Shown piece by piece: positions 45,847 to 55,783 of a stretch of DNA of 64,000 nt (the stretch's first letter is position 1; each line of letters opens with the position of its first letter). Location: NCBI RefSeq assembly GCF_001297775.1, contig NZ_LIFX01000006.1, positions 62,001-126,000 of the forward strand, given 5' to 3'. The notes under the pieces were generated by a model. The model was not told the origin of the DNA and searched no databases. It was given only the letters and a program-made list of their open reading frames with translations. Source of the DNA: Trabulsiella odontotermitis. Its GTDB lineage: Bacteria; Pseudomonadota; Gammaproteobacteria; Enterobacterales; Enterobacteriaceae. The position numbers and the translations under genes are program-made.

Positions 45847-47565
45847 ATGAAACAAACCGTGGCGGCTTATATTGCAAAAACCCTCGAACAGGCGGGCGTT
45901 AAACGGATCTGGGGAGTCACCGGAGACTCGTTGAACGGTCTGAGCGACAGCCTGAACCGGATGGGCACCATTGACTGGATGTCAACACGCCATGAAGAGG
46001 TGGCGGCCTTTGCCGCAGGCGCAGAGGCACAATTAACCGGGGAACTGGCGGTGTGCGCAGGCTCCTGCGGGCCGGGCAACCTGCATCTGATCAACGGGCT
46101 GTTCGACTGTCACCGTAACCACGTTCCGGTGCTGGCGATTGCCGCGCATATTCCCTCCAGTGAAATCGGTAGCGGTTATTTTCAGGAGACGCATCCGCAG
46201 GAGTTGTTCCGCGAATGCAGTCACTACTGCGAGCTGGTGTCAAACCCGGAACAGATCCCTCAGGTGCTGGCAGTCGCAATGCGCCAGGCGGTGCTGAAAC
46301 GCGGCGTGTCGGTGGTGGTGTTACCCGGTGATGTCGCGCTGAAACCGGCACCGGAAACCGCCAGTTCTCACTGGTATCACGCACCGCAACCTGTCATCAC
46401 ACCAGCCGAAGAAGAGCTGAGAAAACTGGCGCAGTTGTTGCGCTATTCGAGCAATATCGCCCTGATGTGCGGCAGCGGCTGTGCGGGGGCACATAAAGAA
46501 CTGGTCGAGTTTGCCGCGAAACTAAAAGCGCCGATCGTCCACGCCCTGCGCGGTAAAGAGCACGTCGAGTACGACAACCCGTATGACGTCGGCATGACCG
46601 GGCTGATTGGCTTCTCCTCCGGTTTCCACACCATGATGAACGCCGACACGCTGGTGTTGCTCGGCACCCAGTTCCCGTACCGTGCTTTCTACCCGACCGA
46701 TGCCAAAATTATTCAGATCGATATCAACCCCGCCGGTATTGGCGCGCACAGCAAAGTCGATATGGCGCTGGTGGGCGATATCAAATCCACACTCACTGCG
46801 CTGTTGCCGTTTGTGGAAGAAAAAACCGACCACAAATTCCTTGATAAAGCGCTGGAGCATTACCGCGACGCGCGCAAAGGGCTGGATGACCTGGCAAAAC
46901 CGAGCGACAAAGCGATTCATCCGCAGTACCTGGCGCAGCAAATCAGCCAGCTCGCCGATGACGACGCTATCTTCACCTGCGACGTTGGTACGCCTACCGT
47001 CTGGGCGGCACGCTATCTGAAGATGAACGGCAAGCGTCGCCTGATTGGTTCGTTTAACCACGGCTCGATGGCTAACGCGATGCCACAGGCGCTGGGCGCC
47101 AAAGCCACCGATCCCAGCCGTCAGGTAGTGGCGATGTGCGGCGACGGTGGATTCAGTATGCTGATGGGGGATTTCCTGTCGGTGGTGCAAATGAAACTGC
47201 CGGTGAAAATCATCGTCTTCAATAACAGCGTGCTCGGCTTTGTGGCGATGGAAATGAAAGCGGGCGGCTATCTGACTGATGGTACCGAACTGCACGACAC
47301 TAACTTTGCCCGCATCGCCGAAGCCTGTGGCATTACCGGTATTCGGGTGGAGAAAGCCGCGGACGTCAATGACGCGCTCCAGCGCGCCTTCAACACCGAT
47401 GGCCCGGTGCTGGTGGATGTCGTCGTCGCGAAAGAAGAGCTGGCGATCCCGCCGCAAATCAAACTCGAACAGGCCAAAGGATTCAGCCTGTATATGTTAC
47501 GCGCCATCATCAGCGGACGCGGTGATGAAGTGATCGAACTGGCGAAAACCAACTGGCTCAGGTAA
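45847..47565 (+). CDS. poxB: Pyruvate dehydrogenase (quinone), pyruvate oxidase
   Basis: Peripheral membrane flavoprotein oxidising pyruvate to acetate and CO2 with electrons to ubiquinone; RpoS-dependent in stationary phase. The 572 residues include the TPP-dependent fold, the catalytic glutamate in [19 protein letters not shown], the TPP/Mg motif [15 protein letters not shown] ending VFNN and the C-terminal lipid-binding tail after [14 protein letters not shown]. It matches E. coli in length. ltaE follows 38 bp later. Confidence 0.97.
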   Translation: MKQTVAAYIAKTLEQAGVKRIWGVTGDSLNGLSDSLNRMGTIDWMSTRHEEVAAFAAGAEAQLTGELAVCAGSCGPGNLHLINGLFDCHRNHVPVLAIAAHIPSSEIGSGYFQETHPQELFRECSHYCELVSNPEQIPQVLAVAMRQAVLKRGVSVVVLPGDVALKPAPETASSHWYHAPQPVITPAEEELRKLAQLLRYSSNIALMCGSGCAGAHKELVEFAAKLKAPIVHALRGKEHVEYDNPYDVGMTGLIGFSSGFHTMMNADTLVLLGTQFPYRAFYPTDAKIIQIDINPAGIGAHSKVDMALVGDIKSTLTALLPFVEEKTDHKFLDKALEHYRDARKGLDDLAKPSDKAIHPQYLAQQISQLADDDAIFTCDVGTPTVWAARYLKMNGKRRLIGSFNHGSMANAMPQALGAKATDPSRQVVAMCGDGGFSMLMGDFLSVVQMKLPVKIIVFNNSVLGFVAMEMKAGGYLTDGTELHDTNFARIAEACGITGIRVEKAADVNDALQRAFNTDGPVLVDVVVAKEELAIPPQIKLEQAKGFSLYMLRAIISGRGDEVIELAKTNWLR

Positions 47566-47603
47566 AAATGGTGGCATTACCCTGTGTCTGATAAGGAAAT
47601 GCC

Positions 47604-48605
47604 GTGATCGATCTACGTAGTGATACCGTCACCCGTCCGGGACGCGCCATGCTGGAAGCTATGATGGCCGCTCCGGTCGGGGATGACGTTTATGGCGACG
47701 ACCCTACCGTCAACGAACTGCAGCGCTACGCCGCCGAACTCGGCGGAAAAGAGGCGGCGCTGTTTCTCCCCACCGGCACCCAGGCGAATCTCGTGGCGCT
47801 CCTGAGCCATTGCGAACGCGGCGAAGAGTATATCGTCGGCCAGGTGGCACATAACTATCTCTATGAAGCGGGCGGTGCTGCCGTGCTGGGCAGCATTCAG
47901 CCGCAGCCGATTGACGCCGCGCCGGACGGCACCCTGCCGCTCGACAAAGTGGCGGCCAAAATCAAAGCCGATGATATTCACTTTGCCCGCACGCGCCTGC
48001 TGAGTCTGGAAAACACCCACAACGGCAAAGTGCTGCCGCGTGAATACCTGAAACAGGCGTGGGAATTTACCCGCGAGCGCGGTCTTTCCCTGCACGTCGA
48101 CGGCGCGCGGATCTTTAACGCCGTGGTGGATTACGGCTGCGAGTTGAGCGAGGTGACGCAATACTGCGACTCCTTCACCATCTGTCTGTCGAAAGGGCTG
48201 GGCACGCCGGTCGGTTCACTGCTGGTCGGCAGCGCGGACTACATCAAACGGGCGACTCGCTGGCGTAAAATGGCTGGCGGCGGCATGCGTCAGGCCGGGA
48301 TCCTGGCGGCAGCCGGGCTGTATGCACTGAAAAACAACGTGCAGCGATTGCAGCAGGATCACGACAACGCCGCCTGGATGGCCACGCAGTTGCGTGAAAT
48401 GGGTGTCGACGTCATGCGCCACGATACTAACATGCTGTTTGTACGTGTCGGTGACGCACACGCTGCCGCGCTGGGCGAATTTATGCGCGAGCGTGGCGTG
48501 CTGATCAACGCGGCTCCCGCGCTACGCCTGGTCACGCATCTCGACGTCAACCGCGAACAGCTGGCGCAGGTTATCAGCCACTGGCAGGCATATTTACAGC
48601 GTTAA
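47604..48605 (+). CDS. ltaE: Low-specificity L-threonine aldolase
   Basis: PLP enzyme cleaving L-threonine and L-allo-threonine to glycine and acetaldehyde. The 333 residues begin with GTG (MIDLRSDTVTRPG), with AAGGAAA upstream. Motifs: PTGTQANLVALL, HVDGARIFNA and the PLP lysine in CLSKGLGTPVGS (about residue 197). It is 12 bp ahead of ybjT, probably in one operon with poxB, ybjT and ybjS. Confidence 0.96.
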   Translation: MIDLRSDTVTRPGRAMLEAMMAAPVGDDVYGDDPTVNELQRYAAELGGKEAALFLPTGTQANLVALLSHCERGEEYIVGQVAHNYLYEAGGAAVLGSIQPQPIDAAPDGTLPLDKVAAKIKADDIHFARTRLLSLENTHNGKVLPREYLKQAWEFTRERGLSLHVDGARIFNAVVDYGCELSEVTQYCDSFTICLSKGLGTPVGSLLVGSADYIKRATRWRKMAGGGMRQAGILAAAGLYALKNNVQRLQQDHDNAAWMATQLREMGVDVMRHDTNMLFVRVGDAHAAALGEFMRERGVLINAAPALRLVTHLDVNREQLAQVISHWQAYLQR

Positions 48606-48617
48606 GGAGTGGCGTAC

Positions 48618-50060
48618 GTGTCGCAACCCATTCTGGTGCTCGGCGCCAGTGGCTATATCGGCCAACATCTGATGACTGAGCTTAGCCAGCGCGGGTATAC
48701 CGTGCGGGCGGCGGCACGTCGTATCGAACGGCTGGAAAAACGGCAGTTGCCCGGCGTCAGTTGTCATCAGGTCGATCTCAACTGGCCGCAAAACCTGCCT
48801 GAGCTGCTAAACGGCGTGGAGACGCTTTATTACCTGGTGCACGGCATGGGCGAAGGCGGCGATTTTGTCGCCCATGAACGGCAGGTGGCGCTGAACGTCC
48901 GCGATGCGCTGCGTGACACGCCGGTGAAGCAAATTATCTTTCTCAGCTCGCTGCAGGCGCCGGAAAATCAGCAGTCGGAACACCTGCGCGCCCGGCAAAT
49001 CACCGCTGACGTGCTGCGCGATGCGGGCTGTCCGGTAACTGAACTGCGCGCCGGGATCATCGTCGGTGCAGGTTCCGCGGCCTTCGAAGTGATGCGCGAT
49101 ATGGTGTACAACCTGCCGGTGCTGACGCCGCCGCGCTGGGTACGCTCGCGAACCACGCCAATCGCGCTGGAAAACCTGCTGTTTTATCTGGTGGAACTGT
49201 TAAACCACCCCGCCCCGGAGCACCGCGTTTTTGAAGCCGCCGGGCCGGACGTGCTGAGCTATCAGCAGCAATTTGAGCATTTCATGCAGGTCAGCGGCCG
49301 CCACCGGTTGCTGATCCCCATTCCCTTCCCCACCAGCTGGGTGTCGGTGTGGTTCCTCAATGTGATCACCTCAGTGCCACCGACCACCGCTAAAGCGCTG
49401 ATCCAGGGGCTGAAGCATGATCTGTTAGCCGATGACGCCGCCCTGCGCGCCCTCATTCCCCAGCCACTGATCCGTTTTGACGACGCGGTGCGCCGCACAC
49501 TGAAGGAAGAAGAAAAGCTGGTGAACTCCAGCGACTGGGGTTACGACCCGCAGGCATTTGCCCGCTGGCGCCCGGAGTATGGTTATTACGCCAAACAGGC
49601 AGGCTGCACCGTGCAGACCTCCGCCAGCCTCAGCGCGTTGTGGGAGGTGATCAACCGTATCGGCGGCAAAGAGGGTTACTTCTTCGGCAATATTCTGTGG
49701 AAAATCCGTGCCAGTCTGGATCTGCTGGTCGGCCATAAACTGGCGAAAGGCCGCCCTTCTCATCCGTATCTGCAAACCGGCGACGCCGTGGACAGCTGGA
49801 AAGTGATTATTGTCGAGCCGGAGAAGCAACTGACCCTGCTGTTCGGCATGAAAGCGCCGGGGCTCGGCCGCCTCAGTTTTACCCTTTGCGATAAAGGCAC
49901 GCACCGTGAACTGGACGTGCGCGCCTGGTGGCATCCGCATGGCATGCCGGGGCTGTTTTACTGGCTGCTGATGATCCCCGCACATCTGTTCATTTTCAGA
50001 GGCATGGCGCGGACAATTGCGCGATCTGCAGAACAAATCACACTCAAAGTCTTAAAATAG
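48618..50060 (+). CDS. ybjT: NAD(P)-binding protein YbjT with DUF2867 domain
   Basis: A 480-residue putative oxidoreductase. The N-terminal Rossmann domain starts [15 protein letters not shown] and resembles extended SDR/NmrA proteins. The C-terminal DUF2867 domain (from about 330) contains [12 protein letters not shown] and a hydrophobic tail, [20 protein letters not shown], that may contact the membrane. The substrate is unknown. I prefer the GTG at 48618 because AAGGAG at 48604-48609 is correctly spaced for it; the GTG at 48609 overlaps that site. Confidence 0.92.
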   Translation: MSQPILVLGASGYIGQHLMTELSQRGYTVRAAARRIERLEKRQLPGVSCHQVDLNWPQNLPELLNGVETLYYLVHGMGEGGDFVAHERQVALNVRDALRDTPVKQIIFLSSLQAPENQQSEHLRARQITADVLRDAGCPVTELRAGIIVGAGSAAFEVMRDMVYNLPVLTPPRWVRSRTTPIALENLLFYLVELLNHPAPEHRVFEAAGPDVLSYQQQFEHFMQVSGRHRLLIPIPFPTSWVSVWFLNVITSVPPTTAKALIQGLKHDLLADDAALRALIPQPLIRFDDAVRRTLKEEEKLVNSSDWGYDPQAFARWRPEYGYYAKQAGCTVQTSASLSALWEVINRIGGKEGYFFGNILWKIRASLDLLVGHKLAKGRPSHPYLQTGDAVDSWKVIIVEPEKQLTLLFGMKAPGLGRLSFTLCDKGTHRELDVRAWWHPHGMPGLFYWLLMIPAHLFIFRGMARTIARSAEQITLKVLK

Positions 50061-50147
50061 CAGCAGTTCTTTCATGTTTCCCATTGCATACTGCGGGAAT
50101 TCACGGAAAAATGCGCACGAAATTCTTTTTTTATCATGTGGACGGAT

Positions 50148-51161
50148 ATGAAGGTTCTGGTCACCGGCGCCACCAGCGGTTTGGGCCGCAACGCGGTGGA
50201 ATACCTGCGCAACAAAGGCATTAGCGTACGTGCGACGGGTCGCAATGAAGCGATGGGCACGCTGCTGATGAAAATGGGTGCGGAGTTTGTCCATGCCGAT
50301 CTTACCGAACTGGTCTCCTCTCAGGCCAAAGCGATGCTGGCGGGCGTCGATACGCTATGGCATTGCTCCAGCTTCACCTCTCCGTGGGGCACGCAGCAGG
50401 CGTTTGATCTCGCTAACGTACGCGCGACCCGCCGTCTGGGCGAATGGGCTGTGGCGTGGGGTGTGCGTAATTTTATTCATATCTCCTCCCCGTCACTCTA
50501 TTTCGATTATCACCACCACCGGGATATTCAGGAAGAGTTTCGCCCTCACCGCTTTGCCAATGAGTTTGCCCGCAGTAAGGCCGCTGGCGAAGAGGTCATC
50601 CAGATGCTGGCGCAGGCCAACCCTAATACCCGCTTTACGATTTTACGCCCGCAAAGCCTGTTCGGACCGCACGACAAAGTGTTTATTCCCCGTCTGGCGC
50701 AGATGATGCACCACTACGGCAGCGTGTTGTTGCCACGTGGCGGCGAAGCGCTGGTAGACATGACCTATTACGAAAACGCCGTTCATGCGATGTGGCTGGC
50801 GAGCCAGCCGCTGTGTGACGCGCTGCCTTCCGGGCGGGCGTACAACATCACCAACGGCGAACACCGTACGCTGCGCAGCATTGTGCAAAAGCTCATCGAC
50901 GAGCTGGACATCAAATGCCGCATCCGCTCAGTGCCCTACCCGATGCTGGACATGATCGCCCGCAGCATGGAGCACTTCGGCAATAAATCCGCCAAAGAAC
51001 CGGCCCTGACGCACTACGGCGTCTCCAAGCTGAATTTTGATTTCACCCTCGACACCACCCGCGCACAAGACGAGCTGGGTTATCAGCCGGTGATCTCCGT
51101 GGATGAAGGCATTGTGCGCACCGCCGCCTGGCTGCGCGACCACGGGAAGCTACACCGCTAG
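50148..51161 (+). CDS. ybjS: NAD(P)-dependent oxidoreductase YbjS
   Basis: A 337-residue extended short-chain dehydrogenase/epimerase-type protein. The nucleotide motif is [14 protein letters not shown] at the N-terminus. The 3-beta-HSD-like middle has [14 protein letters not shown], and [14 protein letters not shown] is in the substrate region. The activity is not established. I chose the ATG at 50148 ([13 protein letters not shown]) from homology. It is downstream of ybjT. Beyond its stop a 410-bp non-E. coli-like stretch begins. Confidence 0.93.
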   Translation: MKVLVTGATSGLGRNAVEYLRNKGISVRATGRNEAMGTLLMKMGAEFVHADLTELVSSQAKAMLAGVDTLWHCSSFTSPWGTQQAFDLANVRATRRLGEWAVAWGVRNFIHISSPSLYFDYHHHRDIQEEFRPHRFANEFARSKAAGEEVIQMLAQANPNTRFTILRPQSLFGPHDKVFIPRLAQMMHHYGSVLLPRGGEALVDMTYYENAVHAMWLASQPLCDALPSGRAYNITNGEHRTLRSIVQKLIDELDIKCRIRSVPYPMLDMIARSMEHFGNKSAKEPALTHYGVSKLNFDFTLDTTRAQDELGYQPVISVDEGIVRTAAWLRDHGKLHR

Positions 51162-51318
51162 CGCCCGGCGGCACTCCGTTTGCACGGGCCTGGGCGTTAC
51201 GCCTGACAAAATCTCGGGGCTTTTAATAAAAGCTTTTCGGTGTTCTGCATGGCTGCACAATTGCCGATGTGCGGATGGTCCGGCTGAAAATTGCCGACGC
51301 GTTTCCGTAAGGCCGGGG

Positions 51319-51340
51319 AAGCCCACAGGGATGTGGGCTT
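51319..51340. repeat. perfect 9-bp hairpin inside the scar
   Basis: AAGCCCACA, loop GGGA, TGTGGGCTT. The loop and flanks contain the first copy of the ACAGGGATGT repeat; the second is at 51353-51362. It could be part of a C4-like phage antisense RNA. Confidence 0.6.
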
Positions 51341-51444
51341 AGGGCGCGCTTTACAGGGATGTTACCTCGCGCCCGACCCGATAGCCTGGAGGAATAAGCG
51401 GAGGGTACCGCGAAGCGGCAATTTTCCTGCCGGGAGCCGGGATT

Positions 51445-51474
51445 GTTAAGGGCGTGGCGGAGAACGCCCTTAAC
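51445..51474. repeat. perfect 10-bp hairpin inside the scar
   Basis: GTTAAGGGCG and CGCCCTTAAC are separated by ten bases. There is no adjoining U run of note, so it is not a clear terminator. Confidence 0.6.
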
Positions 51475-51571
51475 ACGTTCACGGGCGCAGACCTGCCAGA
51501 GGAATGGTGAACTTGAGGTGAACGGAACCCTGTGCTCAGCGTCACATATGCCGTTAAGCTTCGCGAAAATC

Positions 51572-52396
51572 TCACCCCTGCCCGTATTTCTCTAACAACG
51601 CGTCGGCGATTGCCTGCGTTTCGGCGTCCGCCACGCCGTCCCAGCGAGCCGGGCGGAAGTGCATCTGGAACGCCATAATCACCCGCTTCTGCTGTGCGTC
51701 GGTCATGTCCGGCGTCACCTCATACCCGTACCGGGAAAGCAGATCGAGCAGCGAGGCCGTCTCCACCAGCTCATACGGCGAACGACCGTTGAGATAAAAC
51801 GCCACGCGGGCAGCATCCGGCCAGGCGCCGATGCCCTGTTGCGCCAGTTGCTGCCAGGGGAACAGCGGCCCGGGATCGTCCTTGCGCTGCGGTGCCACGT
51901 CGGCGTGCGCCACCACATTCTGCGGCGCGATGTCATAGCGGGCGATAATATCCTTCGCCAGCGGGATCAGCGCGCTGATTTGCCCCGGCGCAAACGGCGT
52001 GAAATGTTTTATTCCGCCCGTTTTCTGCCAGCCACGGTTTTCCAGCTCAATGCCAATGGATGTGTCGTTAATGCGCGTGGCGCCGCGCCAGAAACTGATC
52101 CCCGCATGCCAGGCCAGTTTGTCTTCCGGCACCAGTTGCCAGATACGCGGTTTACCACGATGCACGGGCGGGTCTTGCGGGATCAGATAATGGGCGCTGA
52201 CATGTTTATCCGTCAGCGTCGCCAGCGAGACGTCAAAATCGTCGGCGGTGTAATGGATCACCAGCACTTTGATGCGCGGCAGCGCGACCTGCGCAGGATG
52301 ACGGGTATCCAGTTGATACCCGTCTTTGTCGACAATACCCTGCTCACCGGCACAACCCGCGAGCAGCACAGCCAGCAGCAGTAAAAGACGTTTCAT
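51572..52396 (-). CDS. amiD: N-acetylmuramoyl-L-alanine amidase AmiD
   Basis: Outer-membrane lipoprotein, zinc amidase_2 (T7-lysozyme-like), cleaving MurNAc-L-Ala in peptidoglycan and anhydro-muropeptides. It has 274 residues with lipobox LLAGC (Cys15). Zinc and active-site motifs are [10 protein letters not shown], the Glu in [10 protein letters not shown] and [20 protein letters not shown]-terminal peptidoglycan-binding-like domain with [12 protein letters not shown] follows. Its ATG overlaps the ybjQ stop by four bases. Confidence 0.95.
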   Translation of the reverse strand: MKRLLLLLAVLLAGCAGEQGIVDKDGYQLDTRHPAQVALPRIKVLVIHYTADDFDVSLATLTDKHVSAHYLIPQDPPVHRGKPRIWQLVPEDKLAWHAGISFWRGATRINDTSIGIELENRGWQKTGGIKHFTPFAPGQISALIPLAKDIIARYDIAPQNVVAHADVAPQRKDDPGPLFPWQQLAQQGIGAWPDAARVAFYLNGRSPYELVETASLLDLLSRYGYEVTPDMTDAQQKRVIMAFQMHFRPARWDGVADAETQAIADALLEKYGQG

Positions 52397-52716
52397 CGGC
52401 GGGTTTTGACCGCCGTCCCGCTGACGCTTACCATCAGCATGCTGCCATTCTGGCCCACCGTTTCGTAGTCGATATCAATACCGACGATCGCATCTGCGCC
52501 CATCGATTTTGCCTGATCGCCCATCTCTGCAAAGGCGATTTCCCGCGCCTTGCGCAGTTCTTTTTCGTACGAGCCGGAGCGTCCGCCGACAATGTCGCGA
52601 ATGCCCGCAAAGAAGTCGCGGAAGATGTTGGCGCCAAGAATGGCCTCACCGGTGACCACGCCGCAGTATTCCACGATGGTTTGCCCTTCCAGGGTTGGGG
52701 TCGTTGAGAATTGCAT
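52393..52716 (-). CDS. ybjQ: UPF0145 family protein YbjQ
   Basis: A 107-residue protein of the YbjQ/UPF0145 family, a small alpha/beta protein that forms pentamers in solved structures; its function is unknown. The motif [13 protein letters not shown] and the C-terminal [11 protein letters not shown] are typical. It is first in the ybjQ-amiD pair; AGGAG lies upstream of the ATG. Divergent from ybjP. Confidence 0.94.
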   Translation of the reverse strand: MQFSTTPTLEGQTIVEYCGVVTGEAILGANIFRDFFAGIRDIVGGRSGSYEKELRKAREIAFAEMGDQAKSMGADAIVGIDIDYETVGQNGSMLMVSVSGTAVKTRR

Positions 52717-52830
52717 TTCCAGGCTCCTTTGTTTAGGTTCAATGCGTTAGCTCAGATACGCAAACGCATTATCGGATCGATACGCTATGCTTGAAAGAGC
52801 ATTTACACATTAGTTTATAAGGAAATCCTG

Positions 52831-53346
52831 ATGCGCTATACAAAACTCGCTCTTCTGGTTCCCGGCGCACTGTTACTCAGCGCCTGCACTACTGTCACAC
52901 CAGCATTTAAGGATATTGGCACCCGCAGCGGCCCGTGTGTTGATGGCGGACCGGACGCGGTGGCTCAACAATTTTACGATTATCGTATTCAGCACAAGAA
53001 TAACGACCTGACAGGTCTGCGCCCGTACCTCAGCGACAATCTGGCAAAACTGCTGGACGATGCCAGCCGTAACCCTGACGATCGCGCCATCATGCAGTCC
53101 GATCCTTTCTCCAGCCGCACCACGTTGCCGGACAGCGCCGATGTGGCCAGCGCCTCCACCATTCCGAATACCGATGCACGGAACATTCCGCTGCGTGTGG
53201 AGCTGAAACAGGGTACACAACGCTGGCAGGATGAGGTGCTGATGATCCGCGAAGGTCAGTGCTGGGCGGTGGATGATGTGCGTTATCTTGGCGCCAATGC
53301 CCATGCGCCAGCCGGTACGCTGCGGCAGGTGCTGGAAAAACGGTAA
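52831..53346 (+). CDS. ybjP: Lipoprotein YbjP (DUF3828)
   Basis: A 171-residue predicted lipoprotein with signal MRYTKLALLVPGALLLSAC (lipobox LLSAC, Cys19) and a DUF3828-type domain ending in the ECWAVDDVRYLG-like stretch GQCWAVDDVRYLG. The function is unknown. AAGGAAA lies before the ATG. It is upstream of artP on the same strand as in E. coli but separated by 233 bp with its own hairpin. Confidence 0.93.
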   Translation: MRYTKLALLVPGALLLSACTTVTPAFKDIGTRSGPCVDGGPDAVAQQFYDYRIQHKNNDLTGLRPYLSDNLAKLLDDASRNPDDRAIMQSDPFSSRTTLPDSADVASASTIPNTDARNIPLRVELKQGTQRWQDEVLMIREGQCWAVDDVRYLGANAHAPAGTLRQVLEKR

Positions 53347-53390
53347 TTATGCCCGCCGCCACCGTTCATTAAATGATAAACCCGATAAAA

Positions 53391-53420
53391 TGTCTGGCAT
53401 TCCGTGATGAATGCCGACAT
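53391..53420 (+). terminator. possible ybjP terminator
   Basis: TGTCTGGCATTC and GAATGCCGACA form an imperfect hairpin with one mismatch. Only TTT follows, so termination may be weak. Confidence 0.4.
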
Positions 53421-53493
53421 TTCTGCCTTCCGCCCTTCTCAATCGCTATTTTGTGCTAAGTTTAGTAAGTAATGTGGTTTATATTTAAGTTTT

Positions 53494-53520
53494 AACGCAT
53501 AAATATTGCATAACTATTCT
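53494..53520 (+). promoter_or_regulatory. possible ArgR operator upstream of artP
   Basis: AACGCATAAATATTGCAT and the overlapping TGCATAACTATTCT resemble ARG-box halves (consensus TGAAT-N4-ATTCA). ArgR represses the art genes with arginine in E. coli. The match is partial, so exact box limits are unsure. Confidence 0.4.
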
Positions 53521-53579
53521 GTCAACGTTACTATTTCCGGCCTCAATGTCTGCCCTTTCTGTAAGCATGAAGAGTATCG

Positions 53580-54308
53580 ATGAGTATTAAATTAGACGGC
53601 ATTAATTGCTTCTATGGCGCGCATCAGGCGCTTTTTGACATTACGCTGGAGTGTCAACAGGGTGAAACTCTGGTACTGCTTGGCCCAAGCGGTGCAGGCA
53701 AGAGCTCTTTGCTACGCGTACTTAACCTTCTGGAGATGCCGCGTTCCGGTAAGCTCTCCATCGAAGGCAACCAATTCGATTTTGCTAAAACCCCGTCCGA
53801 CAAGGCTATCCGCGAGCTGCGGCAGAACGTCGGCATGGTGTTTCAGCAATATAACCTGTGGCCCCATCTGACCGTGCTGCAAAACCTGATTGAAGCGCCC
53901 TGCCGCGTGCTGGGGCTGAGTAAAGATCAGGCGCGTGAGCGGGCGGATAAGCTGCTGGAACGTCTGCGTCTCACACCTTTCATCGATCGTTATCCGCTTC
54001 ATCTTTCCGGCGGGCAACAACAGCGCGTGGCGATTGCCCGCGCACTGATGATGGAGCCGCAGGTGCTGCTGTTTGACGAACCGACGGCAGCGCTCGATCC
54101 GGAAATTACCGCGCAAATCGTCAGTATCATCCGCGAGCTGGCACAAACTAAAATTACTCAGGTGATCGTCACCCATGAAGTGGAAGTGGCGCGTAAAACC
54201 GCCAGCAGGGTGGTCTATATGGAAAACGGTCATATCATCGAGCAAGGGGACGCGAGCTGTTTCGCTGAACCGAAGACCGATGCTTTTAAAAACTACCTTT
54301 CTCACTAA
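53580..54308 (+). CDS. artP: Arginine ABC transporter ATP-binding protein ArtP
   Basis: Cytoplasmic ATPase of the ArtPQM-I/J arginine importer. The 242 residues have Walker [10 protein letters not shown] (35-43), the Q-loop in [10 protein letters not shown], signature [10 protein letters not shown], Walker [13 protein letters not shown] and the switch His in VIVTHEVE, typical of the polar amino acid uptake family. It is first in artPIQM; artI starts 20 bp after its stop. Confidence 0.97.
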   Translation: MSIKLDGINCFYGAHQALFDITLECQQGETLVLLGPSGAGKSSLLRVLNLLEMPRSGKLSIEGNQFDFAKTPSDKAIRELRQNVGMVFQQYNLWPHLTVLQNLIEAPCRVLGLSKDQARERADKLLERLRLTPFIDRYPLHLSGGQQQRVAIARALMMEPQVLLFDEPTAALDPEITAQIVSIIRELAQTKITQVIVTHEVEVARKTASRVVYMENGHIIEQGDASCFAEPKTDAFKNYLSH

Positions 54309-54327
54309 AGTTTTCGGGACAATGACA

Positions 54328-55059
54328 ATGAAAAAAGTACTGATTGCCGCGCTGCTTGCCAGCGTCAGCCTGTCTGCAACAGCTGCTCAGACGATTCGTT
54401 TCGCGACGGAAGCCTCTTACCCTCCGTTTGAATCTATTGATGCAAGCAATAAGATTGTCGGTTTTGACGTGGATCTGGCGAATGCGCTGTGTAAAGAGAT
54501 CGACGCCTCCTGTACCTTTACCAACCAGGCGTTCGACAGCCTGATCCCGAGCCTGAAATTCCGCCGCATCGACGCGGTAATGGCCGGTATGGACATCACG
54601 CCGGAACGTGAAAAGCAGGTGCTGTTCACCACGCCGTACTATGACAACTCCGCGCTGTTTATTGGTCAGCAGGGTAAATTCACCAGTATCGATCAGCTGA
54701 AAGGCAAGAAAGTGGGCGTGCAGAATGGCACCACGCACCAGAAATTCATCATGGATAAACATCCGGAAATCACCACCGTGCCTTACGACAGCTACCAGAA
54801 TGCGAAACTGGATCTGCAAAACGGTCGTATTGATGCGGTATTCGGCGATACCGCGGTGGTAACCGAGTGGCTGAAGGCCAACCCGAAACTGGCCGCGGTG
54901 GGCGACAAAGTGACGGATAAAGACTACTTCGGCACCGGCCTCGGCATCGCTGTGCGTCAGGGCAATACCGACCTGCAGCAGAAATTTAACGCTGCGCTGG
55001 AAAAAGTGAAAAAAGATGGGACTTACGAAACCATCTACAACAAATGGTTTCAGAAGTAA
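54328..55059 (+). CDS. artI: Arginine-transport periplasmic binding protein ArtI
   Basis: Family 3 solute-binding protein. The 243 residues comprise a signal peptide MKKVLIAALLASVSLSATA, then TIRFATEASYPPFESID, DVDLANALCKE, MDITPEREKQVLFTTPYY and GTTHQKFIMDKHP, the usual ligand-site regions. It is closely similar to ArtJ (56644-57375), indicating an old duplication. I chose the ATG at 54328; an ATG two codons earlier is possible. Confidence 0.95.
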   Translation: MKKVLIAALLASVSLSATAAQTIRFATEASYPPFESIDASNKIVGFDVDLANALCKEIDASCTFTNQAFDSLIPSLKFRRIDAVMAGMDITPEREKQVLFTTPYYDNSALFIGQQGKFTSIDQLKGKKVGVQNGTTHQKFIMDKHPEITTVPYDSYQNAKLDLQNGRIDAVFGDTAVVTEWLKANPKLAAVGDKVTDKDYFGTGLGIAVRQGNTDLQQKFNAALEKVKKDGTYETIYNKWFQK

Positions 55060-55066
55060 TTCCTGA

Positions 55067-55783
55067 ATGAACGAATTTTTTCCTTTAGCAAGCGCCGCCG
55101 GGATGACCGTCGGCCTTGCCCTTTGTGCACTGGTCATCGGCCTGGTGCTGGCGATGTTCTTTGCGGTCTGGGAGTCGGCGAAATGGCGCCCGGTCGCCTG
55201 GGCGGGTTCCGCGCTGGTGACGGTGTTGCGCGGGCTACCGGAGATTCTGGTGGTCCTGTTTATCTATTTCGGCTCCTCTCAGTTGCTGCTGATGCTCTCC
55301 GACGGCTTCACGCTGAATCTCGGCGTGGCGCAGATCCCGGTGCAGATGGAGATCGAGAACTTCGATGTCAGCCCGTTCCTGTGCGGCGTGATTGCGCTGT
55401 CGCTGCTTTATTCCGCTTATGCCTCGCAAACCCTGCGCGGTGCGCTGAAGGCCGTGCCGGTCGGTCAGTGGGAATCCGGTCAGGCGCTGGGGTTGTCGAA
55501 AAGCGCGATTTTCTTCCGTCTGGTGATGCCGCAGATGTGGCGTCATGCGTTGCCGGGGCTGGGGAATCAGTGGCTGGTGCTGCTGAAAGATACGGCGCTG
55601 GTTTCGCTTATCAGCGTGAATGACCTGATGTTGCAGACCAAGAGCATCGCGACGCGTACCCAGGAGCCATTTACCTGGTACATCGTGGCGGCGGCCATTT
55701 ATCTGGTGATCACCCTCTTCAGCCAGTACATTCTCAAACGCATTGACCTGCGTGCCACTCGCTTTGAACGGAGACCAGGCTGA
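55067..55783 (+). CDS. artQ: Arginine ABC transporter permease ArtQ
   Basis: A 238-residue inner-membrane permease with about five helices. The polar amino acid permease signature is in [15 protein letters not shown] and the EAA loop in [15 protein letters not shown]. It pairs with ArtM. Its last base overlaps the artM ATG (TGATG), indicating coupled translation. Confidence 0.96.
   Translation: MNEFFPLASAAGMTVGLALCALVIGLVLAMFFAVWESAKWRPVAWAGSALVTVLRGLPEILVVLFIYFGSSQLLLMLSDGFTLNLGVAQIPVQMEIENFDVSPFLCGVIALSLLYSAYASQTLRGALKAVPVGQWESGQALGLSKSAIFFRLVMPQMWRHALPGLGNQWLVLLKDTALVSLISVNDLMLQTKSIATRTQEPFTWYIVAAAIYLVITLFSQYILKRIDLRATRFERRPG

Larger units (their letters stand above)
51162..51571. other. 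410-bp ybjS-amiD gap with REP-like sequence and phage-derived scar
   Basis: In E. coli ybjS and amiD are close neighbours. Here 51163-51200 looks like a degenerate REP hairpin (GCCCGGCGGCACTCCG then CACGGGCCTGGGCG), and 51197-51575 reads on the minus strand like the region that is often annotated Icd-like in P1/P4-type phages. There are two perfect hairpins, 51319-51340 and 51445-51474, and a ten-base direct repeat, ACAGGGATGT, at 51325 and 51353. No intact phage gene remains. Confidence 0.55.
51197..51575 (-). pseudogene. probable remnant of a phage immunity-region (Icd-like) reading frame
   Basis: Minus-strand reading from a GTG at 51575 gives 74 codons ending GYRVGREVTSL stop. After the stop, in another frame, RVGNFQPDHPHIGNCAAMQ continues to a stop at 51197. 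I remember both peptide phrases from short phage-derived proteins annotated as Icd-like or derepression-type, where they occur in the same order. The frame is broken and no partner phage genes are present, so I treat it as a scar. The assignment is from memory and needs a database search. It overlaps the amiD stop by four bases. Confidence 0.45.

Noticed and set aside
46522-47457. A 311-codon open frame opposite poxB
   Set aside because: Shadow of poxB; poxB shows all enzyme motifs in the forward frame.
51319-51474. The paired hairpins as a retron msr-msd
   Set aside because: There is no reverse transcriptase gene within reach, and the arms are short; phage-scar origin explains them better.
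51351-51575. A functional 74-residue protein gene
   Set aside because: It starts with GTG inside the amiD end, lacks a ribosome site, and reads like a fragment of a longer phage frame.
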